The notes beneath the pieces were generated by a model. The model ran no database searches, was not told the origin of the DNA, and saw only the letters and a program-made list of their open reading frames with translations. A program made the position numbers and the translations under genes. This document shows, in pieces, positions 10,542 through 21,883 of a DNA stretch of 64,000 nucleotides. Every line of letters starts with the position of its first letter. Within the stretch, counting starts at the first letter, position 1. The stretch comes from Theocolax elegans (lineage: Eukaryota > Arthropoda > Insecta > Hymenoptera > Cerocephalidae): positions 365,501-429,500 of the forward strand of contig CM047431.1 of assembly GCA_026168455.1 (NCBI GenBank), written 5' to 3'.

Positions 10542-12838
10542 TAAGTGTCCAGCAGTCGGATCATCATGACACTCACGGAGTATGCTTGCCTATGCTCCTC
10601 TGGTACAACCAGTTTCCAAGCGTCATGGTCCTCCATCACGTCGTCTAACTCGTTATCGACGCGATACGAATACAAATTGCTACCTGTTATCTTCCATTCC
10701 GGAAAATCTCTAGGTCGCTCTGATACGTCTTTCAGCCATGAGAGGTACCAAGGATCTTTTGTAGTCTGGCTCCAAGAAACTGAAGCGATGGCCGGCTCGT
10801 CTTCCTCGTACATGCGAGAAAGTGCATCAGGAACATAATTTAGAGCTCCCTTCCTATACTCAATTGTAAAATTATGAGATTGGAGTTCCAATGCCCATCT
10901 TGCGAGCCGACTCGTTGGATTGTGTATATTGCACAGCCAACGGAGACTACTATGATCAGTTATAACTTTAAACCGGTAACCCTCAATATACTGTCGAAAT
11001 TTTCTAATTGCCCATACTACGGCCAAACATTCCCGTTCTGAGATGCTATAGTTACGTTCTGCTGGTGAGAGTACTCTACTGGCAAACTCCAGGACTCTCT
11101 CTACTCCGTCAACGACCTGTGTTAATACTGCACCGATACCGGTGTCACTGGCGTCTGTTTGAATGGTATACTCGCCATTCTCATCAGGAGTCTGTATAAC
11201 GGGTGCAGTCATCAGCAGTGCTTTGAGTCGCTGAAATGCACCTTCTTGTTCTTGGAGCCATTCATATTTTTGGTCTTTCTTCGTAAGACGCGTTAAAGGC
11301 TCCGCGATCGTAGCGTAGTCGGGTATAAACCGTCGATACCAAGATGCCATCCCGAGGAATCGTCTCAGCTGCTTGAGATTTCGGGGAGCCGGATATTCTT
11401 GTATCGGCTCCGTCTTAGCTGGATCAGGTCTTATCCCATCACGATTGACTCGTACACCCAAATATCTTACTTCGGGTTGACAGAAAACACATTTCTCTCG
11501 GTTTACCGATAAACCGGCTTCAGTTAAACGAGTCAACACCTCCTTTAGCAACAGTTTGTGCTCTTCGAAGGTTTCCGTCACAACAATGATATCGTCGAGA
11601 TAAGAGTAAGCATTCGGTTCGAGAGCAGGTCCAATCACCTGGTCTATCATACGTTGGAACGTCGCGCCAGCGTTTGCCAACCCAAAGGGCATACGAGTAA
11701 ACTGGAACAAACCCATTCCAGGTACCGTAAATGCTGTAATTGGGCGCGATTCCATTTGTAGTGGTATTTGGTGATAGGCGCAGTTCATATCTATCGTAGA
11801 TATATATCGGGCTCTTTTGAGTTTGCATAAAATATCCTGCATAAACGGCAACGGATACGCATCAGGTTTGGTCAAAGCGTTGACCTTCCTGAAATCAATG
11901 CAAAAACGCCTTGCATTTTCGCCTTTCTTAGCCATCACCACTGGACTGGACCAACCGCTACTAGACGGTTCTATAACGCCTGTCTCAAGCATCTCTCGAA
12001 CTTGTCGATGCATCTCCTCTCGAATCTTGTCGGAGACGGGATAATACCTTTGTTTGATCGGCCGCGCCGAACCGACGTCGATAACATGTTCCACATCGTA
12101 TGATCGGCCGATCTTTGGCAAAGTATTGGACAGCACTTGATCCAGAAGTTCACGCAGTTGTCGGCGCTCATCTTCTGTCGCGTTGGCCACACCCGCTGAC
12201 GACAGCGAAGCGTGTCCACTTTCAATACTTGCCACTTCCAGCTGTAATAACTGTGATGACGCTTTGAAGTATAAACAATCGGAGTCTGGGTCTAGAACTG
12301 CTCGGAATGCTCGAATGAAATTCACTCCTAAATAGCATTCCGCATCTAAATTTGGCATAATTGCGACCCGTATATCTCGCGTGTCTTTACCGATGGTAAA
12401 AGGTAGCATAACATGTCCACACAACTGGTGTGTGCTACCATCCGCAAGCTTAGCACTACCTGCTTGCTTATCGAGAATGGATCTGCCAAGAGCGGTTGCC
12501 AACTGCAAACCGTTCAAACCCATGACCGTTGTTGATGCACCTGGATCAAACAACGCTCGGATCCGGTATCCACCGATATCGATTTGACACCACCAGCGCG
12601 TCTCATCTTCTGGACTATAAACTCGCTGGTTTGGTTTCGGAGTAATTTTTAAAATTTTACTCGTGACCGGATCCGTCCTAACTTCTCTGGGATCACTTAT
12701 CGTCAGATCTTCTTGACACGTCTCTGCAGCTTGACTGCCTCGAGATTCGAGGATTACGACCGCTTCTCCGGGGACTCCCTCAACCTCGGGACCAGCGGCT
12801 GTCCCCTCTAGCCGCTTCCCCGCGCGTTTTTTGCACAA
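10541..12838 (-). CDS. Gypsy pol: protease, reverse transcriptase, RNase H (765 aa open frame)
   Basis: This is the longest open frame of the element and has no good ATG. It overlaps the end of gag in the -1 frame next to an A AAA AAC heptamer, so it is probably made as a Gag-Pol fusion. The protease region has FDPGASTTVMG, a retropepsin-like site with Pro where Thr or Ser is usual. RT shows PSSSGWSSPVV, RFCIDFRKVN, MPFGLANAGATFQR and YLDDIIVV (about 11580-11603). RNase H shows TIQTDASDTGIGAVL, SERECLAVVWA and TDHSSLRWL. The frame ends at 10541 because of a one-base deletion near 10583. The other copy keeps that base and reads on into the integrase HHCC region. Confidence 0.9.
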   Translation of the reverse strand: MCKKRAGKRLEGTAAGPEVEGVPGEAVVILESRGSQAAETCQEDLTISDPREVRTDPVTSKILKITPKPNQRVYSPEDETRWWCQIDIGGYRIRALFDPGASTTVMGLNGLQLATALGRSILDKQAGSAKLADGSTHQLCGHVMLPFTIGKDTRDIRVAIMPNLDAECYLGVNFIRAFRAVLDPDSDCLYFKASSQLLQLEVASIESGHASLSSAGVANATEDERRQLRELLDQVLSNTLPKIGRSYDVEHVIDVGSARPIKQRYYPVSDKIREEMHRQVREMLETGVIEPSSSGWSSPVVMAKKGENARRFCIDFRKVNALTKPDAYPLPFMQDILCKLKRARYISTIDMNCAYHQIPLQMESRPITAFTVPGMGLFQFTRMPFGLANAGATFQRMIDQVIGPALEPNAYSYLDDIIVVTETFEEHKLLLKEVLTRLTEAGLSVNREKCVFCQPEVRYLGVRVNRDGIRPDPAKTEPIQEYPAPRNLKQLRRFLGMASWYRRFIPDYATIAEPLTRLTKKDQKYEWLQEQEGAFQRLKALLMTAPVIQTPDENGEYTIQTDASDTGIGAVLTQVVDGVERVLEFASRVLSPAERNYSISERECLAVVWAIRKFRQYIEGYRFKVITDHSSLRWLCNIHNPTSRLARWALELQSHNFTIEYRKGALNYVPDALSRMYEEDEPAIASVSWSQTTKDPWYLSWLKDVSERPRDFPEWKITGSNLYSYRVDNELDDVMEDHDAWKLVVPEEHRQAYSVSVMMIRLLDT

Positions 12839-13971
12839 TCAGGACACGTCCTAATTGTATAGCCCAGTTTGCCACATATATTGCAAGCTACAGGCTTGGG
12901 GACAACCTCCTTCCGCTTTTCCTTATCACCGGCATTCAACTTCTCGTCGTTTCTTGACGTATGGCCACTCGATGACTGTCGGTCAGGACTCTTGCGATTA
13001 CCCTTCCTCTGTCCCCATTTGAACCGAGGAGGTGATCTGTGGGTCTTCTTGCTTTGAGAGACATCCACCTTGCCTCTCACCCCAGCTGTATGGCAACTCG
13101 TCTTAACGGAGACTAGCGTCTCCTCGAGGATTTTGGTGAACCGTTCCAAAAGATCTGTTTGAGCCGGTTCACTCGTTTCCTTGGCTACGCTTGCTACCTT
13201 TGGCTTAGCGTTCGGCCGCTTCTTATTCCGCGACTTATATGCTAACTCAGGTAGCATCAAGTCTTCTTCTGCGGGAGGCGGCCGATATAATTTTTCTCGT
13301 TCGAGTGTTTGCTCAGCGTCCAACGCCAATTGCAAAAAACCCTCGATCGACCGAGCTTCAACTCTCTTAAATAAACGTTGGAGTTGAGGTAGCATATTGC
13401 GGTACAGGTGATCTAACTGGCTCCGCTCATCCGGAATCGGCTTGAGCTCACGCATAATCGCAATCGAGCAGGTGATATAATCCCTTACCGGCTCATCTTC
13501 GCCTTGCGTGCGCGCGTTAGACTCCTCGATGAGCCGTTGTTGATAACTCTGGCCCATTCCGTACCACATCTTGGCGTATCTCACAAAATCTTGCCATGAG
13601 TGCCATCTATCCTTCACATTCCGATACCACGTAGCTGCGTTATCGGTGAGAAGTTCCGACAAGGACGGTAACACCTCGTCCTCGCTGAGGTTGGCGAGTA
13701 TCCTACAATCTTCTACTCGCGCAAGAAATGCTTCAATACTCTGGCTTTTGTCTCCAGAGAATCGAACTCCCCACTTACGAACAATTGCGCCGACATCGCG
13801 CACTGTCCCGGCCGATCTAGTTGTAGACTGGCCGGTTACGTTCGAGTCCATCCGACTAGGGTAGGGAGAGCTAGAATATGGAGGCTGACCTTGTCTCCAT
13901 ATCTCGCCCCTCCCCAAAGCTCCTCTAGCAGGTGCTTGAGGTGCTTGATAACCCTCACACTCTGCCTGCAC
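12808..13971 (-). CDS. Gypsy Gag, 3' part in the duplication copy nearest pol
   Basis: This is the capsid-like retrotransposon Gag domain (LLTDNAATWYRNVKDRW, FLARVEDCRILANLSEDEV, DYITCSIAIMRELKPIPDE). A basic linker follows, then a C-terminal zinc-knuckle-like CNICGKLGYTIRTC. The knuckle lacks the usual His before the last Cys. It ends at 12808 (TAG), overlapping pol. The frame opens only at 13971 because a one-base loss near 13975 breaks the upstream link present in the other copy. Confidence 0.85.
   Translation of the reverse strand: MQAECEGYQAPQAPARGALGRGEIWRQGQPPYSSSPYPSRMDSNVTGQSTTRSAGTVRDVGAIVRKWGVRFSGDKSQSIEAFLARVEDCRILANLSEDEVLPSLSELLTDNAATWYRNVKDRWHSWQDFVRYAKMWYGMGQSYQQRLIEESNARTQGEDEPVRDYITCSIAIMRELKPIPDERSQLDHLYRNMLPQLQRLFKRVEARSIEGFLQLALDAEQTLEREKLYRPPPAEEDLMLPELAYKSRNKKRPNAKPKVASVAKETSEPAQTDLLERFTKILEETLVSVKTSCHTAGVRGKVDVSQSKKTHRSPPRFKWGQRKGNRKSPDRQSSSGHTSRNDEKLNAGDKEKRKEVVPKPVACNICGKLGYTIRTCPDCAKNARGSG
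12826..12832 (-). promoter_or_regulatory. -1 ribosomal frameshift heptamer A AAA AAC at the gag-pol overlap
   Basis: In the gag frame the codons are gcA AAA AAC, a canonical X XXY YYZ slippery site. It lies just before the gag stop at 12808, and pol is in the -1 frame. The same heptamer occurs in the duplicated copy at 14706-14712. Confidence 0.65.
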
Positions 13972-14105
13972 TGTCGTGGTCTTTCGTCCGTATCATCCAG
14001 TGTGTGACACGTATACGTGTCCTGGAATCGGACATGTTGGTTCGGCTCTCTATTTCTGTTGGTACTCGTTCTCTGCGTACCATCGCGGGCGTAGAAGTCC
14101 AATCT

Positions 14106-15740
14106 CAATACTTGCCACTTCCAGCTGTAATAACTGTGATGACCCTTTGAAGTATAAACAATCGGAGTCTGGGTCTAGAACTGCTCGGAATGCTCGAATG
14201 AAATTCACTCCTAAATAGCATTCCGCATCTAAATTTGGCATAATTGCGACCCGTATATCTCGCGTGTCTTTACCATGGTAAAAGGTAGCATAACATGTCC
14301 ACACAACTGGTGTGTGCTACCATCCGCAAGCTTAGCACTACCTGCTTGCTTATCGAGAATGGATCTGCCAAGAGCGGTTGCCAACTGCAAACCGTTCAAA
14401 CCCATGACCGTTGTTGATGCACCTGGATCAAACAACGCTCGGATCCGGTATCCACCGATATCGATTTGACACCACCAGCGCGTCTCATCTTCTGGACTAT
14501 AAACTCGCTGGTTTGGTTTCGGAGTAATTTTTAAAATTTTACTCGTGACCGGATCCGTCCTAACTTCTCTGGGATCACTTATCGTCAGATCTTCTTGACG
14601 TCTCTGCAGCTTGACTGCCTCGAGATTCGAGGATTACGACCGCTTCTCCGGGGACTCCCTCAACCTCGGGACCAGCGGCTGTCCCCTCTAGCCGCTTCCC
14701 CGCGCGTTTTTTGCACAATCAGGACACGTCCTAATTGTATAGCCCAGTTTGCCACATATATTGCAAGCTACAGGCTTGGGGACAACCTCTTCCGCTTTTC
14801 CTTATCACCGGCATTCAACTTCTCGTCGTTTCTTGACGTATGGCCACTCGATGACTGTCGGTCAGGACTCTTGCGATTACCCTTCCTCTGTCCCATTTGA
14901 ACCGAGGAGGTGATCTGTGGGTCTTCTTGCTTTGAGAGACATCCACCTTGCCTCTCACCCCAGCTGTATGGCAACTCGTCTTAACGGAGACTAGCGTCTC
15001 CTCGAGGATTTTGGTGAACCGTTCCAAAGATCTGTTTGAGCCGGTTCACTCGTTTCCTTGGCTACGCTTGCTACCTTTGGCTTAGCGTTCGGCCGCTTCT
15101 TATTCCGCGACTTATATGCTAACTCAGGTAGCATCAAGTCTTCTTCTGCGGGAGGCGGCCGATATAATTTTTCTCGTTCGAGTGTTTGCTCAGCGTCCAA
15201 CGCCAATTGCAAAAAACCCTCGATCGACCGAGCTTCAACTCTCTTAAATAAACGTTGGAGTTGAGGTAAGCATATTGCGGTACAGGTGATCTAACTGGCT
15301 CCGCTCATCCGGAATCGGCTTGAGCTCACGCATAATCGCAATCGAGCAGGTGATATAATCCCTTACCGGCTCATCTTCGCCTTGCGTGCGCGCGTTAGAC
15401 TCCTCGATGAGCCGTTGTGATAACTCTGGCCCATTCCGTACCACATCTTGGCGTATCTCACAAAATCTGCCATGAGTGCCATCTATCCTTCACATTCCGA
15501 TACCACGTAGCTGCGTTATCGGTGAGAAGTTCCGACAAGGACGGTAACACCTCGTCCTCGCTGAGGTTGGCGAGTATCCTACAATCTTCTACTCGCGCAA
15601 GAAATGCTTCAATACTCTGGCTTTTGTCTCCAGAGAATCGAACTCCCCACTTACGAACAATTGCGCCGACATCGCGCACTGTCCCGGCCGATCTAGTTGT
15701 AGACTGGCCGGTTACGTTCGAGTCCATCCGACTAGGGTAG
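14106..15740 (-). pseudogene. frameshifted duplicate of gag 3' half and protease
   Basis: This is a run of short frames matching 12223-14105. It includes a protease piece (14435-14229, FDPGAS), the knuckle region with indels near 14790 and 14892, and capsid pieces at 15212-14991 and 15444-15244. Breaks are single-base indels, mostly at short homopolymers. Confidence 0.85.
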
Positions 15741-16545
15741 GGAGAGCTAGAATATGGAGGCTGACCTTGTCTCCATATCTCGCCCCTCCCCAAAGCTCCT
15801 CTAGCAGGTGCTTGAGGTGCTTGATAACCCTCGCACTCTGCCTGCACTTGTCGTGGTCTTTCGTCCGTATCATCCAGTGTGTAACACGTATACGTGTCCT
15901 GGAATCGGACATGTTGGTTCGGCTCTCTATTTCTGTTGGTACTCGTTCTCTGCGTACTATCGCGGGCGTAGAAGTCCAATCTCAGAGCACTCACTTGATC
16001 CTCCAAATCTTTTATCCGTGCTGTCATGACGGCCTGTTGTTTCAACTGCAACGTCAACATCGCAGCGAATGTCTCCGGTATTTCAAACTGTGCTCCGCCT
16101 GTAGACACTAACGTGATCCATTCCTCTTTGTTAGCTTCTTGGCTGGAGACCTCGGATTGCTGATCCTCCGTATGCTGATCTACCTCAGCATCTACGTCTG
16201 TCTCTTGCCTTTCTGTGTCTGGAACGTCCAGCGCAAGAGTCTGTTGTAAAACTTCTACAACATTTGGATCAGAATCCGGATCAGGTAGTGCCGGATTCTG
16301 GGCGAACATAGCCTCAAACCAATCCGACCTCCGCCTATTTCGCCTTTCGCGATCTGCCAACAGATTGTTTCTTCAGCGAAATCCTGAGCCGTATAATTAC
16401 CCATTAACCACCGTTGGAGACGCTCGGCTCTTTTATAATTTGGGCCGTCAACCCGCATCTCCAACGACTCGAGGTGAGCCTTGATCTGTTCACCGGATTG
16501 AGTATCAATCCAGTTGTCAATCTGGTTAGTCATCGATTCTGCCAT
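15458..16545 (-). CDS. Gypsy Gag, N-terminal part (one frameshift near 16350)
   Basis: The start ATG at 16545 opens MAESMTNQIDNWIDTQ. The frame changes near 16345-16360, where an alternative frame carries on as ADRERRNRRRSDWFEAMF. That frame runs through an acidic stretch, a short helical segment (LTLQLKQQAVMTARIKDLE), a Pro-rich linker and the start of the capsid-like domain. It reaches FLARVEDCRILANLSEDEV before a one-base loss near 15467 in WQDF. Gag forms the particle shell. Confidence 0.8.
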
Positions 16546-17686
16546 ACTAACTTAAAATTATCGCCGATTTCTTAACAAAAAAAAAAAATAAAGAAAAATC
16601 GCTTCCGCAGGTACTTGTGCAAGGTCCTGTTATTCAACACTAGGTGGCGTTAAACTACTAAATTATTGGGCCACTGTGTTGAAGATTGTGATCTTTTCCC
16701 TTTTAAACAAACACCTTACGCTCACCAATTTGAAACTTGCTTGTGATAAAAAATTTTATAATTTTGACAACTATTTCACAAAATAAATTAAATTTAACTT
16801 TCGATTTAAATTTGTTATACGCGTTTCAGTTTAATCTATTTTAAAATACTGTACCCGATCTACAACAAAACCAAAAAAAACTTCTGTACAATAAATAAAT
16901 CAAACGAAGTAATAAACAAAATAAAAAAAATTTTAATCCGATAAAATGAGGAAGAAAACGGATTATCCTCGGCTCTCGGTCACCAGCGCACGCAAATATA
17001 CTTAAAATTAAATAAATTCGTCAACGAATTAACAAATAAATATATTCCTACCTAACTATATAGAATATCTGACGCAGTGACCTCTTACAATCGCGTATTA
17101 CATAAAAAAAATAAATACAATTTTTATTATGACGCGAGAGCCGATACGCGTAGTCAAAATTATAACAAAAGCAAATTCCAAAAATCACACCCTTGCACAG
17201 GTATTAACAATTTTTATTAAGTCGCAAAAATTATTTTCGCTAATTTTCCGACTAACCTATACGGAATCAGGGACACGTGTTATTAAATCGCGGACCTCAA
17301 ACCATTCTATCTCATATAAATAAATAAATCTGAAATTATTATAATTTACGTGTGTCAATAATTATCTAAAAAAATTTTATTACTGTCGACTTCGGATTTC
17401 TTCCTGATAAAAAACCAAAAAAAACGAAGAAAACCCGATAAAGTTATCTAAATTATTGTCAAACACAATAATTTATTAATTGAAATTAATTGCAATTCAA
17501 CTAATTCAATTGTCGACAATAATTAATACATTAATCCACGTAACTAACGCATTAATCCTTAAACACACGTAAATCAACCGAGCATATGTTCAAACAATTC
17601 AATTCCGGTCCGTTCCTATTCCCTTGTCGCGCGCCGTGTACGCGCAATCAGCTATCCTAACGTCTAGGGACTTTTTCCTTCACTTA
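16546..17686 (-). other. Gypsy 5' leader (untranslated)
   Basis: About 1.1 kb of AT-rich sequence lies between the primer-binding site and the gag ATG. No coding feature is seen. Confidence 0.7.
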
Positions 17687-17697
17687 GTTGGGCGCCA
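17687..17697 (-). promoter_or_regulatory. primer-binding site, tRNA-Lys type
   Basis: Directly inside the 5' LTR the minus strand reads TGGCGCCCAAC. This is complementary to the 3' end of insect tRNA-Lys including CCA. The match ends after 11 bases. Confidence 0.8.
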
Positions 17698-19475
17698 TGT
17701 AACGGTGTGCTTGCCCGGGGAAAACTTACCGAGTCGTCCGTCTTACGTATCTTTAGTTCGTGGCGAACGAACTTGTACAATTTCGCCGACTAGATATTGC
17801 ACACTTAATGACTCGATATAATATATATATATATACACTGAAAAAATCTTCGGGCTCCGACTTCACGTACCCGTGCACCAACTACACGAAACAGTGGGAA
17901 GATCGCGCCTTCCAGATTCGTAACTCCGGCATCCGATTTTCGGGCTTCTCCTGCCCGACAGCCGTATGAGTGAGATCCGACGGTATACGTGAAGAGTGCG
18001 TTCGTAATCGTCCCCGAGTCCGCGTTTGTCGTTATTCGATCGCAAACCACTAAATCACCTCTAACTTGTATTCTACTGCATATTTTGACCTCAAATTTTG
18101 TACACATCTCCTTTAACATATTTTGAATAATACTGTAGTTTTAATTTGTCGTTTTTTAAAACTTCCTCACTCACTTTTTTTCAATTAAGAAATTAGTAGT
18201 GTATTAAAAAATATTTTTTGTTTATAATTTTTTTCATGTGTTTGATAATACTTTAGACATTTTGTAATGATACAGTAAGGAACTAGTACTAGTAATGTAT
18301 AATCTGGAAATTTTTTAAAAGGTTTCGTTAATTAGATTCTGAGTTACGGCGAGTTCAAAATAAAATATTTTTTTTAATTGGCCGAGTCGGTGCGTCGAGA
18401 CTCGCATAGTAGTGGTCCCTTCATTTCGCGCAGTTCCTGCCCGAAAAGTCGTACTTCTGCTGCGCGAAAGTAACGTAGCGCTTGTGCACGGCGCATTGTA
18501 TAGTCGGTGCCCGGACATTTTTTCAGTGTATATGTTGTTTACAAAATCTTCCCGCGCAGCGGCTGCGGTTACCTGTCCGCACACTTGCCGTTAAAGTTGT
18601 ATGGAAATCGAATTACGATTTCCAACAACAGCAGGTAAAAAAAAATGATGATATTCTTTCCTAAAATGGACCGCGGAAAGGAAATTAAATGTGAGTCCGC
18701 GAGAATCCGTATCTTAAAATACGATTCGAAGGAAGACGGAGGAATGAAATTATAATACGCCGGTTGGAAAAAAAATATAAATCAACACGGGTTGAACTAA
18801 ATTAACAATTAACAGATTTATTTAAACAATAACGAATGATTAAATACAATAAGTTTTAATAATATGGTCGAGGTCAAAACGCACGGAGATTGAGTCGAAA
18901 ACACCGACTCAACGCGGGAGGGGAAAGGGGTACGCGAACTAACTAACTTAATATTATTCGTACGACCGCATCAAATAAAACAGACAATAATTATTCGCGC
19001 GGAAGTGGTACCACTTACTTTTATTTATCTTCCTCGGACCTCGAATACCGGAAAAGAACAACTCCTCTCTCCTATCGTCTCTTTGCCGTTCAAAAGGAAA
19101 AATGTCGGTGGGAGAATATCTCGACCACCGATCACTTTCTTTCGTGTGCGTGTATAACACCACTGCACCCGAATACACCGTAAAACAAAAGTCACCCACG
19201 GTATGACGCACGAGTAGAACAACCGGCAGAACTCCACGGAAAACTTGCGGATAAAAAAAAAATACAATTAAACCGGTATGTCTCGTCTCACGTGTCGTCG
19301 CGATCTTGTCTCTCTATCGAGTTGTCGTGCCCGCGCGACTCTCCCCCCAATTCCTTCTCTCCTTGCGCGGGTATCAGTCGTTCGCGCCGTCGGCTATGCC
19401 TATATCTATTTATAGCATTCGTCTCTACCTACCTGATTCGTATAATGTTAAGTGAGTACATCACTTACCATTACA
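17698..19475 (-). repeat. Gypsy 5' LTR with MITE and about 80-bp extra segment
   Basis: It matches the 3' LTR end to end, apart from a MITE at 17836-18528 and about 80 bp near 18863-18942 that is absent from the other LTR. It is followed by ATAT of the target duplication. Confidence 0.9.
17836..18528. mobile_element. MITE in the Gypsy LTR, TA target duplication
   Basis: The ends are CACTGAAAAAAT and ATTTTTTCAGTG, with partial matching for about 25 bp. It is flanked by TA on each side within an AT-repeat. The other LTR lacks it, which proves insertion. No transposase frame is present. The TA target suggests Tc1/mariner-type mobilisation (inference). Confidence 0.75.
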
Positions 19476-20100
19476 ATATATACGTACACGATACCCTCAA
19501 AAAGAAAATATAAAAAAAAATAAATATAAGTTACTGCAAAAAATATTTAAACGTTGACCTGAAAAAAATATTATACAAGAAAAAAATTAATTAGATTCTA
19601 CCCAAAACAACCTGCTGAAAAAAACGTTATAACGTAATATAATAAAGTCAACTATGTACTGCAATTTTGAATCTGAGCATCTGACCGAAAAATTTATTAA
19701 CAAGTCAACGATGAATTTGTAAATAAATATTATAAATACATAAATAAACTCATAATGTCAATTTCTTCATTGAAATTTGTTAATTTACAAATAATTATTG
19801 AATTGTGAATTTATTAATAAATAATAAATAAACTGTAAATTCCTACTGTATTATTTATTTTGTTAATCATAAAAATAAATAAGTTTATAAATAACAAGTA
19901 TAAATAAAAACATATTTAAATATTTTAATAAACATTCGAAAGGTCGTGTGAAATATACTTTTTTATTCAATTAATTATTTATATAAATTTAAATAATTTA
20001 TAAATTTTAATATATATTTTTTATTATAAATTAAAAAAATGTTTAATATAAAAATATTTAACACTTCTGTAAATATAAACATAATACATAAAATATATAT
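19476..20100. other. AT-rich hAT interior with GACCTGAAA-type repeat and inner end of right inverted repeat
   Basis: A GACCTGAAAAAAAT unit near 19548-19610 resembles those at 4500-4712. From about 19930 to 20085 the sequence is the reverse complement of about 1515-1795. No gene is seen. Confidence 0.5.
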
Positions 20101-20104
20101 ATAC

Positions 20105-21742
20105 GGGCGGTTCTCTGTGACATCGAAGATGAAAAAAATAAATATTGCTATAACTGTGGGAATATGTTTTAGAGGTATCCAGTAGTTCTCCTGAATTTTT
20201 TCAGATTTTTTCTGGGCCATTATTTTAAGTTACAGAGAGTCAAAGTTGACATTTTAGCACTTTTTTGCATTATATGCCCATTTTCATGAATTTTTAGCTC
20301 CCAGGGGATGCATTTTTCACTAAAAACATAAGTATGACTTTTTTTGTAAAATTTTCCGAACTTTTCATTAAAAATACTTTTAAAGACATAAATGTATGCT
20401 GTCACACTCTTGTAAGCCATTTAAACCTTAAATAGTGAAAATCAGCAATTCTGCTCCGGACTCTGGTAACCTAATACTGTCTAAAAGATGTCTTTTTATA
20501 GTCAAAAACTGCCTAAAAATTTCCAGAGTGGGTCTAAATCATTAAGATCACTTATGGTCAAAATATCCGGGAAAAGTGCCCGAAATATTAATAGAAATGT
20601 ATATTTGTTGCCTTATAACGATGAATCTATTAGCATGATCATTTCAAAAAAATTTGTGCACTTACCTCGGAGTGGTAGAAAAGTATCCTCACTTGTTTCA
20701 GTATCCATCTAATCCCCTGTAAGCTGCTAAAAATACAAATATTATTATACAAATGTAAAAAATTAATTTTTAAACATTTATAATGCTGAATTTTTAGTTT
20801 TACATCCCTTACAAGAATTATAATACTAATCTGAAGGATTACTATAAATATATAAACATCATTATTACAATAACTGAATATACGGTATTTAATACAAAAG
20901 ATTATAAATAAATCGGATATATAATTATAATGAATAATATGATAACGTGACAGTGACAAGTTTGTGAAATCTAAACAATGTATTGGCTGAATAATAATAT
21001 AATAATGTTGATACTTTTATAGTAATCCTTCGATTAGTATATAATTCTTGTAACGGATGTAAAACTAATAATCCAGCATTATAAATGTTTAAAAAATAAT
21101 TTTTTAATAATTTTATAATAATATTTGTATTTTTAGTAGCTTACAGGGATTAGATGAGATACTTTTCTAGCCACTCCAAGGTAAGTGCACAAATTTTTTT
21201 GCAATGATCATGCTAAGAGGATTCATCGTTATAAGGCAACAATATACATTTCTATTAATATTTCGGGCACTTTCCCGATATTTTGACCATAAGTGATCTT
21301 AATGATTGTAGACCCACTCTGGAAAATTTTTAGGCAGTTTTTGACTATAAAAGACATCTTTTAGACAATATTAGGTTACCAAAGTTCCGGAGCAGAATTG
21401 CTGATTTTCACTATTTAAGGTTTAAATGGCTTACAGAGGTGACAGCATACATTTATGTCTTTAAAAGTATTTTAATGAAAAGTTCGGAAAATTTTACAAA
21501 AAAAAAAAGTCATACTTATGTTTTAGTGAAAAATGCATCCCCTGGGAGCTAAAAATTCATGAAAATGGGGCATATAATGCAAAAAAGGTGCTAAAATGTC
21601 AACTTTGACTCTCTGTAACTTAAAAATAATGGCCCAGAAAAATCTGAAAAAATTCAGGAGAACTACTGGATACCTCTAAAACATATTCCCACAGTTATAG
21701 CAATATTTATTTTTTCATCTTCGATGTCACAGAGAACCACCC
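20105..21742. mobile_element. foldback element inserted in the right hAT arm (1.64 kb)
   Basis: It is nearly a perfect palindrome. The left arm, about 20105-20720, is mirrored by about 21130-21742. The loop of about 400 bp is itself partly mirrored. It begins GGGCGGTTCTCTGTGACATC and ends with the complement (AGAGAACCACCC). A 4-bp ATAC occurs at both sides (20101-20104 and 21743-21746). It interrupts the hAT inverted repeat, so it is younger than the hAT. No transposase is present. Confidence 0.8.
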
Positions 21743-21883
21743 ATACATAAATTCAATAAATAATATTTATTTTAATAATTAATAGTGTAAAATTTTTTAC
21801 ATAATTAATAATTAAAATAGTTATTATTTATGGAATTATTGTAATAAAGGTGTTAGATACATAAAAAAAAAAAAAAAAAATTT

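Larger units (their letters stand above)
7474..11913. repeat. tandem duplication of about 2.2 kb covering RT, RNase H and integrase
   Basis: 7474-9692 and 9694-11913 are near-identical direct copies. The junction is at about 9693, where RT sequence (GCCTTG) runs straight into integrase sequence (GATTCTT). Copies differ mainly by single-base indels, for example ATGGGATGG/ATGGATGG, GACTTCGG/GACTCGG and TATGGCTT/TATGCTT. Neither copy alone has an intact frame, but together they do. Confidence 0.9.
12223..15984. repeat. tandem duplication of about 1.88 kb covering gag 3' half and protease
   Basis: 12223-14105 and 14106-15984 are near-identical direct copies. At the junction (about 14100-14106) gag sequence GTCCAATCTCA runs into ATACTTGCCACTTCC from the pol region. 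One-base indels distinguish the copies, for example CTGCACTGTCG at 13975 versus CTGCACTTGTCG at 15845. As a result gag is open through the upstream part only in the 3' copy. Confidence 0.9.
4713..19475 (-). mobile_element. Ty3/Gypsy LTR retrotransposon, full-length but internally duplicated
   Basis: LTRs lie at 4713-5718 (3' LTR) and 17698-19475 (5' LTR). The flanking 4-bp target duplication is ATAT. A primer-binding site and a polypurine tract sit at the expected places. In minus-strand order the element has a leader, gag, pol (protease, RT, RNase H, integrase), a third ORF and the 3' LTR. The total is 14.76 kb. Subtracting two internal tandem duplications (about 1.9 and 2.2 kb) and a MITE in the 5' LTR (0.69 kb) leaves about 10 kb, a normal Gypsy size. 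The order RT-RNase H-integrase identifies Ty3/Gypsy. Confidence 0.92.
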
